From Cypionkella psychrotolerans (GTDB lineage: Bacteria; Pseudomonadota; Alphaproteobacteria; Rhodobacterales; Rhodobacteraceae), in NCBI RefSeq assembly GCF_001294535.1, contig NZ_LGIC01000073.1:62001-126000 (forward strand): 64,000 nucleotides of DNA, written 5' to 3'. Below, piece after piece: positions 34,568 to 42,758 of the stretch. How positions within the stretch are numbered: the first letter of the stretch is position 1; every line of letters begins with the position of its first letter. The notes below the pieces were generated by a model. That model did no database searches. It worked only from the letters and a program-made list of their open reading frames with translations, and was not told the DNA's origin. A program made the translations under genes and the position numbers.

Positions 34568-34759
34568 TCAGAGACTTGTGGGCCACGCAGAACGGAGAGC
34601 CGGGTTGCCTGAGCGCATCGCCTGCCTCGCCTCAGTCCGAGAGTGCTGCTTGAAAGCTTTGGACAAAGCAGCAGTCACCCGGTTTGCAGTTGCAGGAGTT
34701 TCTGACAGGCCAGAGTGAAAGCGGGCAATAAGTGCATCACCACTGACAGAGTTTTGCAA
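34568..34759 (-). pseudogene. Tyrosine integrase fragment (core-binding domain only)
   Basis: The minus-strand frame reads SGDALIARFHSGLSETPATANRVTAALSKAFK. This resembles the SAM-like core-binding domain of phage-type integrases (…LH..L..TP..ANR..A.LSKMF…). A stop lies directly upstream and another shortly after, and no catalytic R-H-R-Y part is present. It lies 61 bases inside the right tRNA repeat, where an island integrase is expected. Confidence 0.6.
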
Positions 34760-34820
34760 TTAAAATTAGGAAGTTAGAAGCTTGACGAAACAACGAGAAC
34801 CTCGGTGAAACACACGAAGG

Positions 34821-34880
34821 GGAGACTTAAAATCTCTAGATCGAACGGTCGTGCCGGTTCAACTCCGGTTGCGGGCACCA
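34821..34880 (+). repeat. Right attachment-type direct repeat (displaced tRNA-Leu 3' half)
   Basis: It matches 19899-19958 at 55 of 60 bases, same orientation, ending GCGGGCACCA. The differences keep the variable-arm and T-stem pairings (for example GATC/GGTC in place of GGCC/GGCC), so it looks like the 3' part of a once functional tRNA-Leu. No acceptor 5' half or D-arm precedes it. Confidence 0.85.
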
Positions 34881-34895
34881 TCGCAGGAAATGTGT

Positions 34896-35357
34896 TCAGA
34901 ACAGTTCCTTGACCGCTTCCATCGCCACATAGGTCGAGGTGGACGCAACATGCGGCAGCGCCGAGATGCGTTCGGCCAGCACGCGGCGGTAATCTTGGAT
35001 ATCAGTGGTGCGGACTTTCAACAGATAATCGAAGCGGCTGGCGATCATATGGGCTTGCTCAACTTCTGGCACCGCCAGCACCGCCTTGTTGAATGCTTGC
35101 AAAGCGGCTTCTCGCGTATCGGAAAGCCGCACTTCGACAAAGGCCACATGGGCCTGGCGCATGCGGATCGGGTCGAGATTGGCGCGGTAGCCGGTGATCA
35201 CGCCGCCGTCTTCCAGCCGTTTCATCCGGGCTTGGGTGGGCGATTTTGACAAGCCGATGCGGCGGCCAAGTTCGGTGGCGCTGATCCGGCCATCCATGCT
35301 GAGTTCGCGCAGGATGGCGTGGTCGAAACGGTCAAGCTCGGCCCGGTCGATTGGCAT
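34896..35357 (-). CDS. putR: Lrp/AsnC-family regulator, probably of putA
   Basis: A 153-residue Lrp/AsnC protein with an N-terminal helix-turn-helix (FDHAILRELSMDGRISATELGRRIGLSKSPTQARMKRLEDGGVI) and a C-terminal RAM ligand-binding domain (AHVAFVEVRLSD to FDYLLKVRTTDIQDYRRVL). It is divergent from putA with 105 bases between starts, the arrangement of PutR, which activates putA in response to proline in alphaproteobacteria. The adjacent PutA lacks a DNA-binding domain, which supports this role. Confidence 0.9.
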   Translation of the reverse strand: MPIDRAELDRFDHAILRELSMDGRISATELGRRIGLSKSPTQARMKRLEDGGVITGYRANLDPIRMRQAHVAFVEVRLSDTREAALQAFNKAVLAVPEVEQAHMIASRFDYLLKVRTTDIQDYRRVLAERISALPHVASTSTYVAMEAVKELF

Positions 35358-35462
35358 GGCGCGGTGATCCTTTTACGGCGTTTCGGCTGATAATAACTCT
35401 ATAATGAGGGAAACAGCCTGTCAAACCTGCGCTATCATGGGCGAAATCTTTAGGGGGCTGCT
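35358..35462. promoter_or_regulatory. putR-putA divergent promoter region
   Basis: One hundred and five bases, locally AT-rich (TGATAATAACTCTATAATGAGG), between divergent starts. TCTATAATG is a good -10 candidate for putA. Lrp-type binding is expected but I cannot mark a site. Confidence 0.5.
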
Positions 35463-38400
35463 ATGAGCAATGCGTGGGCTGTGATTGAGCGTGATTCTCT
35501 GCGCGATGAGGCGACTTTGGTCGCCGAATTGATCGCCGAGGCGGGGATGGATGGCGCGCAGCGTGCTCGGGTGACGGCTTTGGGCGCGGATTTTGTGCGC
35601 CGGATCCGGGGTAGCGCCAAGCCGGGGCTGATGGAGGTTTTCCTCGCCGAATACGGGCTTTCGACCGATGAAGGCATAGCACTCATGTGTCTGGCCGAGG
35701 CTTTGCTCAGGGTGCCGGATGCCGAGACGATGGATGCACTGATCGAGGATAAGATCGCGCCATCGGATTGGGGGCGGCATTTGGGTAAATCGGCGTCGTC
35801 GCTGGTCAATGCCTCAACCTGGGCTTTGATGCTGACGGGCAAGGTGCTGGACGAGCGCGAGCCCGGCGTGGTGGGCCATCTGAAAGCGGCGGTGAAACGG
35901 CTGGGCGAACCGGTGATCCGGGGGGCGGTGACGCGGGCGATGAAAGAGATGGGGCGCAACTTTGTGTTGGGCGAAACCATTGAAAAGGCGATGAAACGTG
36001 CCACTGTGCTGGAAGGGCAGGGCTATACCTACAGCTATGATATGCTGGGCGAGGCCGCGCGCACCGAGGCCGATGCGCGGCGCTATCATTTGTCGTATTC
36101 TGCGGCGATCACCGCGATTGCCAAGGCTGCGACCACCGGAGATATTCGCAGCAATCCGGGGATTTCGGTTAAGCTATCGGCGCTGCATCCGCGCTATGAG
36201 GTCGCCAAGCGCGCCCGCGTGATGGAAGAATTGGTGCCGCGGGTGCGGGCTTTGGCGGGCTTAGCGAAGGCGGCGGGGCTGGGCTTCAACATTGATGCCG
36301 AGGAAGCCGATCGGTTGGCTTTGTCGCTGGAGGTGATCGAGGCGGTTCTCAGCGATCCGGCGTTGCGCGGTTGGGATGGTTTTGGCGTGGTGGTGCAGGC
36401 CTACGGACGGCGTGCCGGGGCGGTGATCGACTGGCTTTATGCGTTGTCAGTCCGGTTGGACCGCAAGATCATGGTACGGCTGGTGAAGGGGGCCTATTGG
36501 GACGCGGAAGTGAAGCGGGCGCAGGTTTTGGGGCTGGCGTCGTTTCCGGTGTTCACCCGTAAACAGGCGACGGATGTGAGCTACATCGCCAATGCGCGCA
36601 AGCTGCTGGGCATGACCGACCGGATTTATCCGCAGTTTGCAACGCATAATGCGCATACAGTGGCGGCTATTTTAGAGATGGCAGACGATAAGAAGTCGTT
36701 TGAGTTCCAGCGCTTGCATGGCATGGGCGAGCGGCTGCACGATATTGTGCTGACCGACAATGCGACGCGCTGCCGGATTTATGCACCTGTCGGCGCGCAT
36801 CGCGATTTGCTGGCGTATCTCGTGCGGCGGCTGTTGGAGAATGGCGCGAATTCCAGTTTTGTGAACCAGATTGTCAATGAAGAGGTCAGCCCAGAAACCG
36901 TGGCGGCTTGCCCGATTTCGGCGATGGCGGCAATGCATCGGGTGACAAGCCCGGCGATTGCGACAGGGCCGGGGCTGTTTGGCGCGCGCAAGAATGCCAA
37001 GGGCTGGGATTTGACCGACGCGGGCGATCTCGCAGCGATTGCGGCGGCGCGGGGGCCGCATGAGGCGACATTGTTTGAGGCGCGGCCGATGCTGGCGGGG
37101 CACAGTGTCGGCGGATTGCGGCAAGAGGTGCGCAATCCGGCGACGGGCGCGCTGGTTGGGCATGTGCTGGGCGCGTCAGAGGCGGATGTAGACACGGCTT
37201 TGCGGCTGGCTGAACCTTGGGCGGCGGATGCCGAAACCCGTGCAGCCGTGCTGCGGCGGGCGGCGGATTTGTATGAGGCCGAGTTTGGCGCGATCTTTGC
37301 GCTGCTGGCGTGCGAGGCCGGGAAATCCTTGGCCGATGCGGTGTCAGAATTGCGCGAAGCGGTTGATTTCCTGCGCTATTATGCCGATGGCGCAGCGGGT
37401 CTGACGGCCCCTGCACGCGGGGTGTTTGCCTGCATCAGCCCGTGGAATTTCCCGCTGGCGATCTTCTCGGGGCAGATCGGCGCGGCGCTGGCGGCGGGCA
37501 ATGCCGTGCTGGCGAAACCTGCGCCACAGACGCCGCTTATCGCCGCGCTGGCGGTCGATCTGCTATGGAAAGCCGGAGTTCCGGCCAGTGCTTTGCAACT
37601 GCTGCCGGGCGATGGCGCGGTCGGTGGGCTGATCACGCGGGATTCGCGCGTCAAGGGCGTGGCCTTTACCGGATCGACAGAAACCGCGCTGAAAATCCGC
37701 CGCGTGATGGCGGAGAACCTCGATCCAACCGCGCCGTTGATCGCGGAAACCGGCGGGCTGAATGCGATGCTGGTGGACTCAACCGCGCTGCCAGAGCAGG
37801 CGGTGCGCGATATTCTCGCCTCCAGCTTCCAATCGGCGGGGCAGCGCTGTTCGGCGTTGCGCTGTCTGTATGTGCAGGAAGATGTGGCCCATGCGGTGCA
37901 GGAAATGCTGTTCGGCGCGATGGATGAGCTGGTTTTGGGCGACCCTTTGGATTTGGCGACCGACGTGGGCCCGGTGATTGACGCGCAGGCGCAGGGCGGT
38001 ATTCGCGACTACATCGCTGTGGCGCGAGCGGAAGGCCGGGTGTTGCGCGAAATGACTGCCCCCACGCAAGGCACGTTTATCGCCCCCACGGTGATCAAAG
38101 TGGCGGGGATTGCCGCGATGCCGCGGGAGATCTTCGGCCCGGTGCTGCATATTGCCACGTTCAAGGCGGGCGAGGTGGATCAGGTGGTGCAAGCGGTCAA
38201 TGCCACCGGCTACGGGCTGACCTTTGGGCTGCACACACGCATTGATGACCGGGTGCAGGCGGTGACCGAGGCGCTGCATGTCGGCAACCTTTATGTCAAC
38301 CGCAACCAGATTGGCGCAGTGGTGGGCAGTCAACCCTTTGGCGGCGAAGGGCTTTCTGGCACCGGGCCGAAAGCGGGCGGGCCAGAGTATTTGCACCGCT

Positions 38401-38891
38401 TCACGGTGACGGCTGTGGTGTCGAGCGGGGTTAGCCCGGATTTACCCGAGGCTGAGGTGGCCAAGGCGCTGAAAAACCTGCCCGCGCCGCAGGACGCTGC
38501 CCATGCGCGGGTGTTGCCGGGGCCGACCGGCGAGTCGAACCGTCTGACCGCCAGCCCGCGCGCGCCGCTGCTCTGCCTTGGGCCGGGGCCGCAGGCGGCT
38601 GAAGCGCAGGCGCAGGCCGTACGCGCTTTGGGAGGGCAAGCGGTGCTGGCGGATGGGCTTGCTCCGCTGGCGCTGACCCGGCTGGAGGGGTTTTCCGGGG
38701 CTGTGTGGTGGGGCGATGCCGAACAGGGGCGCGCAAGGGCGCAGGCCTTGGCCGCGCGCAAGGGGCCGATTTTGCCGCTTATCGGCGATATGCCGGATGT
38801 GGCGCATGTGATGCTGGAACGGCATGTCTGCATCGACACCACGGCCTCGGGCGGCAATGCGCAACTGCTCGCCGAGGTTTCGGGGGGGTAG
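35463..38891 (+). CDS. putA: Bifunctional proline dehydrogenase / L-glutamate-5-semialdehyde dehydrogenase
   Basis: A 1142-residue PutA that oxidises proline to glutamate in two steps. The FAD-dependent proline dehydrogenase domain (about 160-450) shows ISVKLSALHPRYE, GFGVVVQAYGRR, VKGAYWDAEVKRAQ and RIYAPVGAHRDLLAYLVRRLLENGANSSF. The aldehyde dehydrogenase domain (about 520-985) shows SPWNFPLAIF, AETGGLNAM (Glu near 761) and SAGQRCSALR (nucleophile Cys near 796). A divergent C-terminal ALDH-like domain of about 150 residues follows. There is no N-terminal ribbon-helix-helix, so it is not self-regulating. Confidence 0.97.
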   Translation: MSNAWAVIERDSLRDEATLVAELIAEAGMDGAQRARVTALGADFVRRIRGSAKPGLMEVFLAEYGLSTDEGIALMCLAEALLRVPDAETMDALIEDKIAPSDWGRHLGKSASSLVNASTWALMLTGKVLDEREPGVVGHLKAAVKRLGEPVIRGAVTRAMKEMGRNFVLGETIEKAMKRATVLEGQGYTYSYDMLGEAARTEADARRYHLSYSAAITAIAKAATTGDIRSNPGISVKLSALHPRYEVAKRARVMEELVPRVRALAGLAKAAGLGFNIDAEEADRLALSLEVIEAVLSDPALRGWDGFGVVVQAYGRRAGAVIDWLYALSVRLDRKIMVRLVKGAYWDAEVKRAQVLGLASFPVFTRKQATDVSYIANARKLLGMTDRIYPQFATHNAHTVAAILEMADDKKSFEFQRLHGMGERLHDIVLTDNATRCRIYAPVGAHRDLLAYLVRRLLENGANSSFVNQIVNEEVSPETVAACPISAMAAMHRVTSPAIATGPGLFGARKNAKGWDLTDAGDLAAIAAARGPHEATLFEARPMLAGHSVGGLRQEVRNPATGALVGHVLGASEADVDTALRLAEPWAADAETRAAVLRRAADLYEAEFGAIFALLACEAGKSLADAVSELREAVDFLRYYADGAAGLTAPARGVFACISPWNFPLAIFSGQIGAALAAGNAVLAKPAPQTPLIAALAVDLLWKAGVPASALQLLPGDGAVGGLITRDSRVKGVAFTGSTETALKIRRVMAENLDPTAPLIAETGGLNAMLVDSTALPEQAVRDILASSFQSAGQRCSALRCLYVQEDVAHAVQEMLFGAMDELVLGDPLDLATDVGPVIDAQAQGGIRDYIAVARAEGRVLREMTAPTQGTFIAPTVIKVAGIAAMPREIFGPVLHIATFKAGEVDQVVQAVNATGYGLTFGLHTRIDDRVQAVTEALHVGNLYVNRNQIGAVVGSQPFGGEGLSGTGPKAGGPEYLHRFTVTAVVSSGVSPDLPEAEVAKALKNLPAPQDAAHARVLPGPTGESNRLTASPRAPLLCLGPGPQAAEAQAQAVRALGGQAVLADGLAPLALTRLEGFSGAVWWGDAEQGRARAQALAARKGPILPLIGDMPDVAHVMLERHVCIDTTASGGNAQLLAEVSGG

Positions 38892-38981
38892 AGGTATAAG
38901 CTTTGGGCGGCCTTGGCAGGGTTTTGCGACAATGCTAGGCCGTCTGAGAGCGTGTTGCTCGGGTTAATGTGGAGTTTTACG

Positions 38982-39251
38982 ATGCGTTTGATCGCCCCCC
39001 TCGCGGTGCTTGCCACCGTGCTGAGCCTGTCGGCTTGCAAAGAAGAAAAAGCTGTCTGCACACAGGAAGAGGCGCAGAAGAAGGTCACCGAAATGATGAC
39101 CAAGATGCAGGATGTCGCCACCAACCACCCGGAAAAAATGGAAGCTTTGAGCAAAAAGGCGCAAGAGCTGCAAAGTGATCTGTCGGGTGTCGCCAATGAC
39201 CCGGCCAAGGCCTGTGATGCGGTTGATCAACTGATCAAGGCTATGGAATAG
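38982..39251 (+). CDS. Small lipoprotein, helical
   Basis: An 89-residue lipoprotein with signal MRLIAPLAVLATVLSLSAC (Cys19). The mature part is a charged helix-rich chain (EEAQKKVTEMMTKMQDVATNHPEKMEALSKKAQELQSDL) with two further Cys that could form a disulfide. ATG at 38982 with GGAG seven bases upstream is preferred over the longer frame starting in the putA 3' region. Function unknown. Confidence 0.8.
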   Translation: MRLIAPLAVLATVLSLSACKEEKAVCTQEEAQKKVTEMMTKMQDVATNHPEKMEALSKKAQELQSDLSGVANDPAKACDAVDQLIKAME

Positions 39252-39264
39252 ACTGATTTTATGC

Positions 39265-39293
39265 AGAGCCTGCCCCGGATGCGGGCGGGCTCT
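39265..39293 (+). terminator. Hairpin after the small lipoprotein gene
   Basis: Eleven-base arms AGAGCCTGCCC/GGGCGGGCTCT (one G-T pair) enclose CGGATGC, 14 bases after the stop. Only TTG follows, so termination is moderately supported. Confidence 0.6.
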
Positions 39294-39347
39294 TGCATCT
39301 GTGGGCGCAGGCTTTAGGATTTCAGCGATATCCGAAAGTCAGGCCAG

Positions 39348-40085
39348 ATGTTTCCCATCCGCGATCATAACCCTTCGGGCCGTGCGCCCTATGTGACCTA
39401 TGCGCTGCTTGCGGTGAATATCGCGGTGTTTTTGTTCTATTGGTTCAGCCAGCCCAGCGAATTTGCGCTGGCGAAGTTCTACTACACTTGGGGTCTGGTG
39501 CCGGCTTGGCTGATGCAGGGTGACGGGTATTCTGGCCTGATCACCCATATGTTCCTGCATGGCGGCTGGATGCATCTGGCGGGTAACATGCTGTTTTTGT
39601 GGATCTTTGGCGACAATCTGGAAGATCAGATGGGGCATGTCAGCTATCTGCTGTTCTACCTTGCCTGCGGGGTGCTGGCAGCCGGGTTGCAGGTTGCGGG
39701 CGATCCGGGGTTTGACGGGCCGCTGATCGGGGCCTCGGGGGCGATTGCAGGCGTGCTGGGTGGCTATTTGGTGCTGTTTCCGCGCGCCAAGATTGATGTG
39801 TTGTTCATCTTCGTGATCTTTTTCCGGGTGTTTTCGATTCCGGCTTGGGTCGTGCTGGGAGTTTGGTTCGCGGTGCAAAGCTTCAATGGCTATTCCGCGA
39901 CCGAGGATGGTGTGGCCTATCTGGCGCATATCGGCGGGTTTATTGCTGGGGCGGTGTTGGTGCTGCCTGTGCTGATGCGGCGCGGGGGGGCCGGGTTTTG
40001 GGCGCAGAACAGGGGCAAGCCACCGCATCCGGCAGCCGAATATCCGGTCAGCCCCAGCCGCATCCCGCGTGTGCCCAAACGTTAA
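39348..40085 (+). CDS. Rhomboid-family intramembrane serine protease
   Basis: A 245-residue six-helix rhomboid protease. The catalytic Ser is in LIGASGAIAGVLGGY (Ser130) and the His in YLAHIGGFIAG (His194). The HGGWMHLAGNMLFLWIFGDNLEDQMG segment provides the conserved HxxxN. It cleaves membrane-helix substrates. The C-terminal cytosolic tail is short and basic. The start ATG at 39348 is clear and a terminator-like hairpin follows. Confidence 0.95.
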   Translation: MFPIRDHNPSGRAPYVTYALLAVNIAVFLFYWFSQPSEFALAKFYYTWGLVPAWLMQGDGYSGLITHMFLHGGWMHLAGNMLFLWIFGDNLEDQMGHVSYLLFYLACGVLAAGLQVAGDPGFDGPLIGASGAIAGVLGGYLVLFPRAKIDVLFIFVIFFRVFSIPAWVVLGVWFAVQSFNGYSATEDGVAYLAHIGGFIAGAVLVLPVLMRRGGAGFWAQNRGKPPHPAAEYPVSPSRIPRVPKR

Positions 40086-40116
40086 TTTAGGGCGCTAGGG
40101 GTGTAGGCCGGGGCCA

Positions 40117-40135
40117 CGATTTTTCTCAAAAATCG
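40117..40135 (+). terminator. Hairpin between rhomboid and suhB genes
   Basis: CGATTTTT and AAAAATCG pair around CTC, lying between convergent stops. Its symmetrical T/A-rich arms could serve both strands. Confidence 0.65.
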
Positions 40136-40156
40136 GTTTCGCGGAGCGTCGCGCGC

Positions 40157-40945
40157 TTATGCGTCGCGGATGATTTTGGTCAATGGCGCGAACAGGTTTT
40201 CATTGGCGCAGATCAACGCACCTTTTTCCAAGATGTCATAGCCTTCGCGCACCGGGCCGATCAGGCCACCGGCTTCTTTCACCAGCAGGATGCCAGCAGC
40301 GATGTCCCACTGCTGCAACTCACGCTCCCAATAGCCGTCAAAACGGCCAGCGGCGACGTAAGCGAGGTCCAGTGAGGCAACGCCCCAACGCCGCATCCCG
40401 GCGCAGGCGGGCATCAGGCGGGCGAGGTCGGCGAGGGTGGCGGGCAGGGTTTTCTTGGTGCTGAACGGCACCCCGGTGGCGAAGACGGCTTCATGCATGG
40501 CGCGACGACCAGACACCCGCAGGCGGCGGTCGTTCATCCAAGCGCCCGAGCCTTTTTCGGCCCAGAACATCTCATCCTTGGCGGCATCAAAAACCACGGC
40601 AGAAGTGATTTCGCCCTTATGCTCGAGTGCGATGGAAATCGCCCAATGCGGCATGCCGTGCAGGAAGTTGGTGGTGCCGTCCAACGGATCAACGATCCAG
40701 CGGCGGGTCGGGTCTTGGCCGTCTTGCTCGCCCGTCTCCTCGCCAAGCCAGCCATAGGTGGGGCGGGCGCCCATCAGATCCTCTTTGATGATCCGCTCGG
40801 CTTCGCGGTCGGCTTTGGTGACAAAATCACCGGGGCCTTTGGTCGAGACTTGCAGGTTCTCGACCTCGCGGAAGTCTTTCACCAACGCTTTGCCAGCGCG
40901 GCGGGCGGCCTTGATCATCAGGTTGAGGTTGGCACTGCCTTGCAT
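40157..40945 (-). CDS. suhB: Inositol monophosphatase family protein (SuhB-like)
   Basis: A 262-residue Mg2+-dependent phosphatase. Motifs are GDFVTKADREAE, GEETG (metal-ligand Glu), WIVDPLDGTTNFLHGMPHWAISIA (metal-ligand Asp cluster) and QQWDIAAGILLVKEAGG. The ATG at 40945 matches family starts (MQGSANLNLMIKAARRAG). The Pro/Arg-rich extension upstream is not credible. SuhB acts on inositol phosphates and in E. coli also in transcription antitermination. Confidence 0.93.
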   Translation of the reverse strand: MQGSANLNLMIKAARRAGKALVKDFREVENLQVSTKGPGDFVTKADREAERIIKEDLMGARPTYGWLGEETGEQDGQDPTRRWIVDPLDGTTNFLHGMPHWAISIALEHKGEITSAVVFDAAKDEMFWAEKGSGAWMNDRRLRVSGRRAMHEAVFATGVPFSTKKTLPATLADLARLMPACAGMRRWGVASLDLAYVAAGRFDGYWERELQQWDIAAGILLVKEAGGLIGPVREGYDILEKGALICANENLFAPLTKIIRDA

Positions 40946-41031
40946 GGGCGGGGACTCCGGTGGCGTCTGGGGTGGGGCGTAAGCTGGGGGGCATACACGG
41001 GTGGGGGAAAGAGCGCAAGGCGGCGGGGGCG

Positions 41032-42546
41032 TTAAGGCTGGCGGTTCAGTTCCGCTGTGAAGAAGGCTTCCGGGCTGTCGACCTCGATCAGACGGCGCTT
41101 TTCGACTTGCCAGAAGCGCGAGCCGACTGCGCGGATGAAATTGCGGTCGTGGCTGACCAGCAGGCAGGTGGCACCTTGAGTGAGCAGTTCTTGTTCGAGC
41201 GCCTCTTGGCCTTCGATGTCTAGGTGGTTGGTTGGCTCGTCCAGCAGGTAGAAATTGGGATTTGAGAGGCGGAGGAGGAGCATCGCAAGCCGGGCCCTTT
41301 GGCCGCCTGACAACTTGCCGAGGGGGCGGGGTTGCCAATCGGGTTTGATGCCTGCGCCTGCGAGCAGGGTTTTGGTGGTTTGATCATTGGCGTGCTGGCT
41401 GATCAGGGCTTGCGGGGTCATGCTGTCAGGCAGTTGCGCGAGGTTTTGGTCGGAATAGCCGAGGGCGAGGCTGGCGGCTGCTTTGATCGTTGGGTGTTGG
41501 GCTTGGATCGCAGCGAGCACGGCGCGGATCATTTGGGATTTTCCGGTGCCGTTTGCGCCCAAGATCACCACGCGGTCGCCGCGTTCGATCCATTTCTGGC
41601 CTGTATGGAACAGCGGGCGGGCGTCGGGCGTGGCGATGGCGGCATCGTTCAGGGTGATCAACGCTTTGGCATGGGTGCCGGAATTGGCCAGTTTGATCGC
41701 GCCCGACGAGGTTTCGCGATGGGCGGGGCGGGCGGCGGCCTCTAGCTTTTCGGCGCGGTCTTTCAGCTGTTTGGTCTTGGTGATCAACAGATCAGAGCCG
41801 GAGTTGATGCCGATGTTTTTCAGCTTGGCGGCTTGGCGGCGCAACTGGTCGGCTTTGTTCAGATCATTCTCAAAACGGCGAGAGTCGGCGGCGTCGGATT
41901 CCTCCAACGCGGCGCGGGCGCGGGAATAGGGCAGCGCGAACATCCGGCTGGAGGTGGCGCGCAGGAAAAGGCTGCGCGTGGTGGCTGCATCAAGGAAGGC
42001 GCGGTCGTGGCTGGTGGTGATCACGGCGGTATCGCGCGGCAGGGCGGTGAGCCAGCGTTGCAGGATGCCGATGCGGGAAAGGTCGAGATGGTTGGTGGGC
42101 TCATCCAGCAGATAGAGGTCAGGCTCATGGATGGCGGCGCGGGCCAACAGGGCAGTGCGTTGCCAGCCGCCAGAGAGGGCAGACAGAGGCGTGTCACGCA
42201 GGGCTTCGGGCACGGAGAGGTCATCCAGCACAATCTCGGCCCGCCACGACTCATATGCGGCTTGATCGGGCGGCAGGGCGGCGAGGGTGGCCTCGCGGAA
42301 GGTCAGGGGCAACAGGCTGGCGGGAACATCTTGATCGACCAGCGCGGATTTTAACCCACGGGTGCGGGTGATTTCGCCAGAGGTCGACTCCAAGGTTCCG
42401 GCCAAGCAGCGCAGAAGTGAGGATTTTCCGCGCCCGTTGGCGGCGATCAGGCCGAGGCGGTCGCCGCGCTCGATAGAGAAGGTCAGATCGCTGAACAGGG
42501 GTTGGCCGAGGGTCAGGGCCAAGGATTTGGTGGCAAGCAGGGTCAT
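41032..42546 (-). CDS. ABC-F family ATPase
   Basis: A 504-residue soluble protein with two ABC domains and no membrane part, the ABC-F layout of ribosome-associated translation factors. Domain 1 has AANGRGKSS as Walker A (Ala where Gly is usual), LSGGWQ and LYLLDEPTNHLDLS. A charged linker follows near 230-270 (DLNKADQLRRQAAKLKN). Domain 2 has GANGTGKSQ, LSGGQRARLAML and YLLDEPTNHLDIEG. It might rescue stalled ribosomes or confer antibiotic tolerance. A stem-loop lies in its leader. Confidence 0.9.
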   Translation of the reverse strand: MTLLATKSLALTLGQPLFSDLTFSIERGDRLGLIAANGRGKSSLLRCLAGTLESTSGEITRTRGLKSALVDQDVPASLLPLTFREATLAALPPDQAAYESWRAEIVLDDLSVPEALRDTPLSALSGGWQRTALLARAAIHEPDLYLLDEPTNHLDLSRIGILQRWLTALPRDTAVITTSHDRAFLDAATTRSLFLRATSSRMFALPYSRARAALEESDAADSRRFENDLNKADQLRRQAAKLKNIGINSGSDLLITKTKQLKDRAEKLEAAARPAHRETSSGAIKLANSGTHAKALITLNDAAIATPDARPLFHTGQKWIERGDRVVILGANGTGKSQMIRAVLAAIQAQHPTIKAAASLALGYSDQNLAQLPDSMTPQALISQHANDQTTKTLLAGAGIKPDWQPRPLGKLSGGQRARLAMLLLRLSNPNFYLLDEPTNHLDIEGQEALEQELLTQGATCLLVSHDRNFIRAVGSRFWQVEKRRLIEVDSPEAFFTAELNRQP

Positions 42547-42620
42547 GGGTTTATCCGCATAGGAAATAGCGCGAAAGCGCCGTTAGGGGCGGACCGGGAA
42601 ACCTGCGATGCGGCTCGGGT

Positions 42621-42645
42621 CAGCCCTGCGACAAAGGCAGGGCTG
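42621..42645 (-). promoter_or_regulatory. Stem-loop in the leader of the ABC-F gene
   Basis: Nine-base arms CAGCCCTGC/GCAGGGCTG enclose GACAAAG, about 75 bases upstream of the ABC-F start. It may alternatively end the EmrB transcript, whose stop is 113 bases further up. Confidence 0.45.
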
Positions 42646-42758
42646 CGACAGGGCCATAGGTGCGTGGGTGGCAGATCAAGATCATGCACCCCTCCTGTGG
42701 CTTCGTGTGCCCCGACAGGCTACATTTTGCCCGAACGAAGGTCAATCAGCGGCGGAGA

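Larger units (their letters stand above)
19899..34880. mobile_element. Putative genomic island inserted in tRNA-Leu(UAA)
   Basis: About 15 kb bounded by an intact tRNA-Leu and a directly repeated tRNA 3' half, with an integrase fragment (34568-34759) beside the right repeat. The cargo is a coherent catabolic set: molybdenum hydroxylase, ThiS/MoaD-like protein, AmiC/AmiR-type regulators, HyuA/HyuB and an NCS1 permease, plus a decayed IS5-type element. No intact integrase, excisionase or replication gene is visible, so the island looks immobile now. Confidence 0.7.

Noticed and set aside
40946-41338. Long N-terminal extension of the suhB-like gene
   Set aside because: It is Pro/Arg-rich and without homology. 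The family start MQGSANLNLMIKAARRAG lies at 40945.
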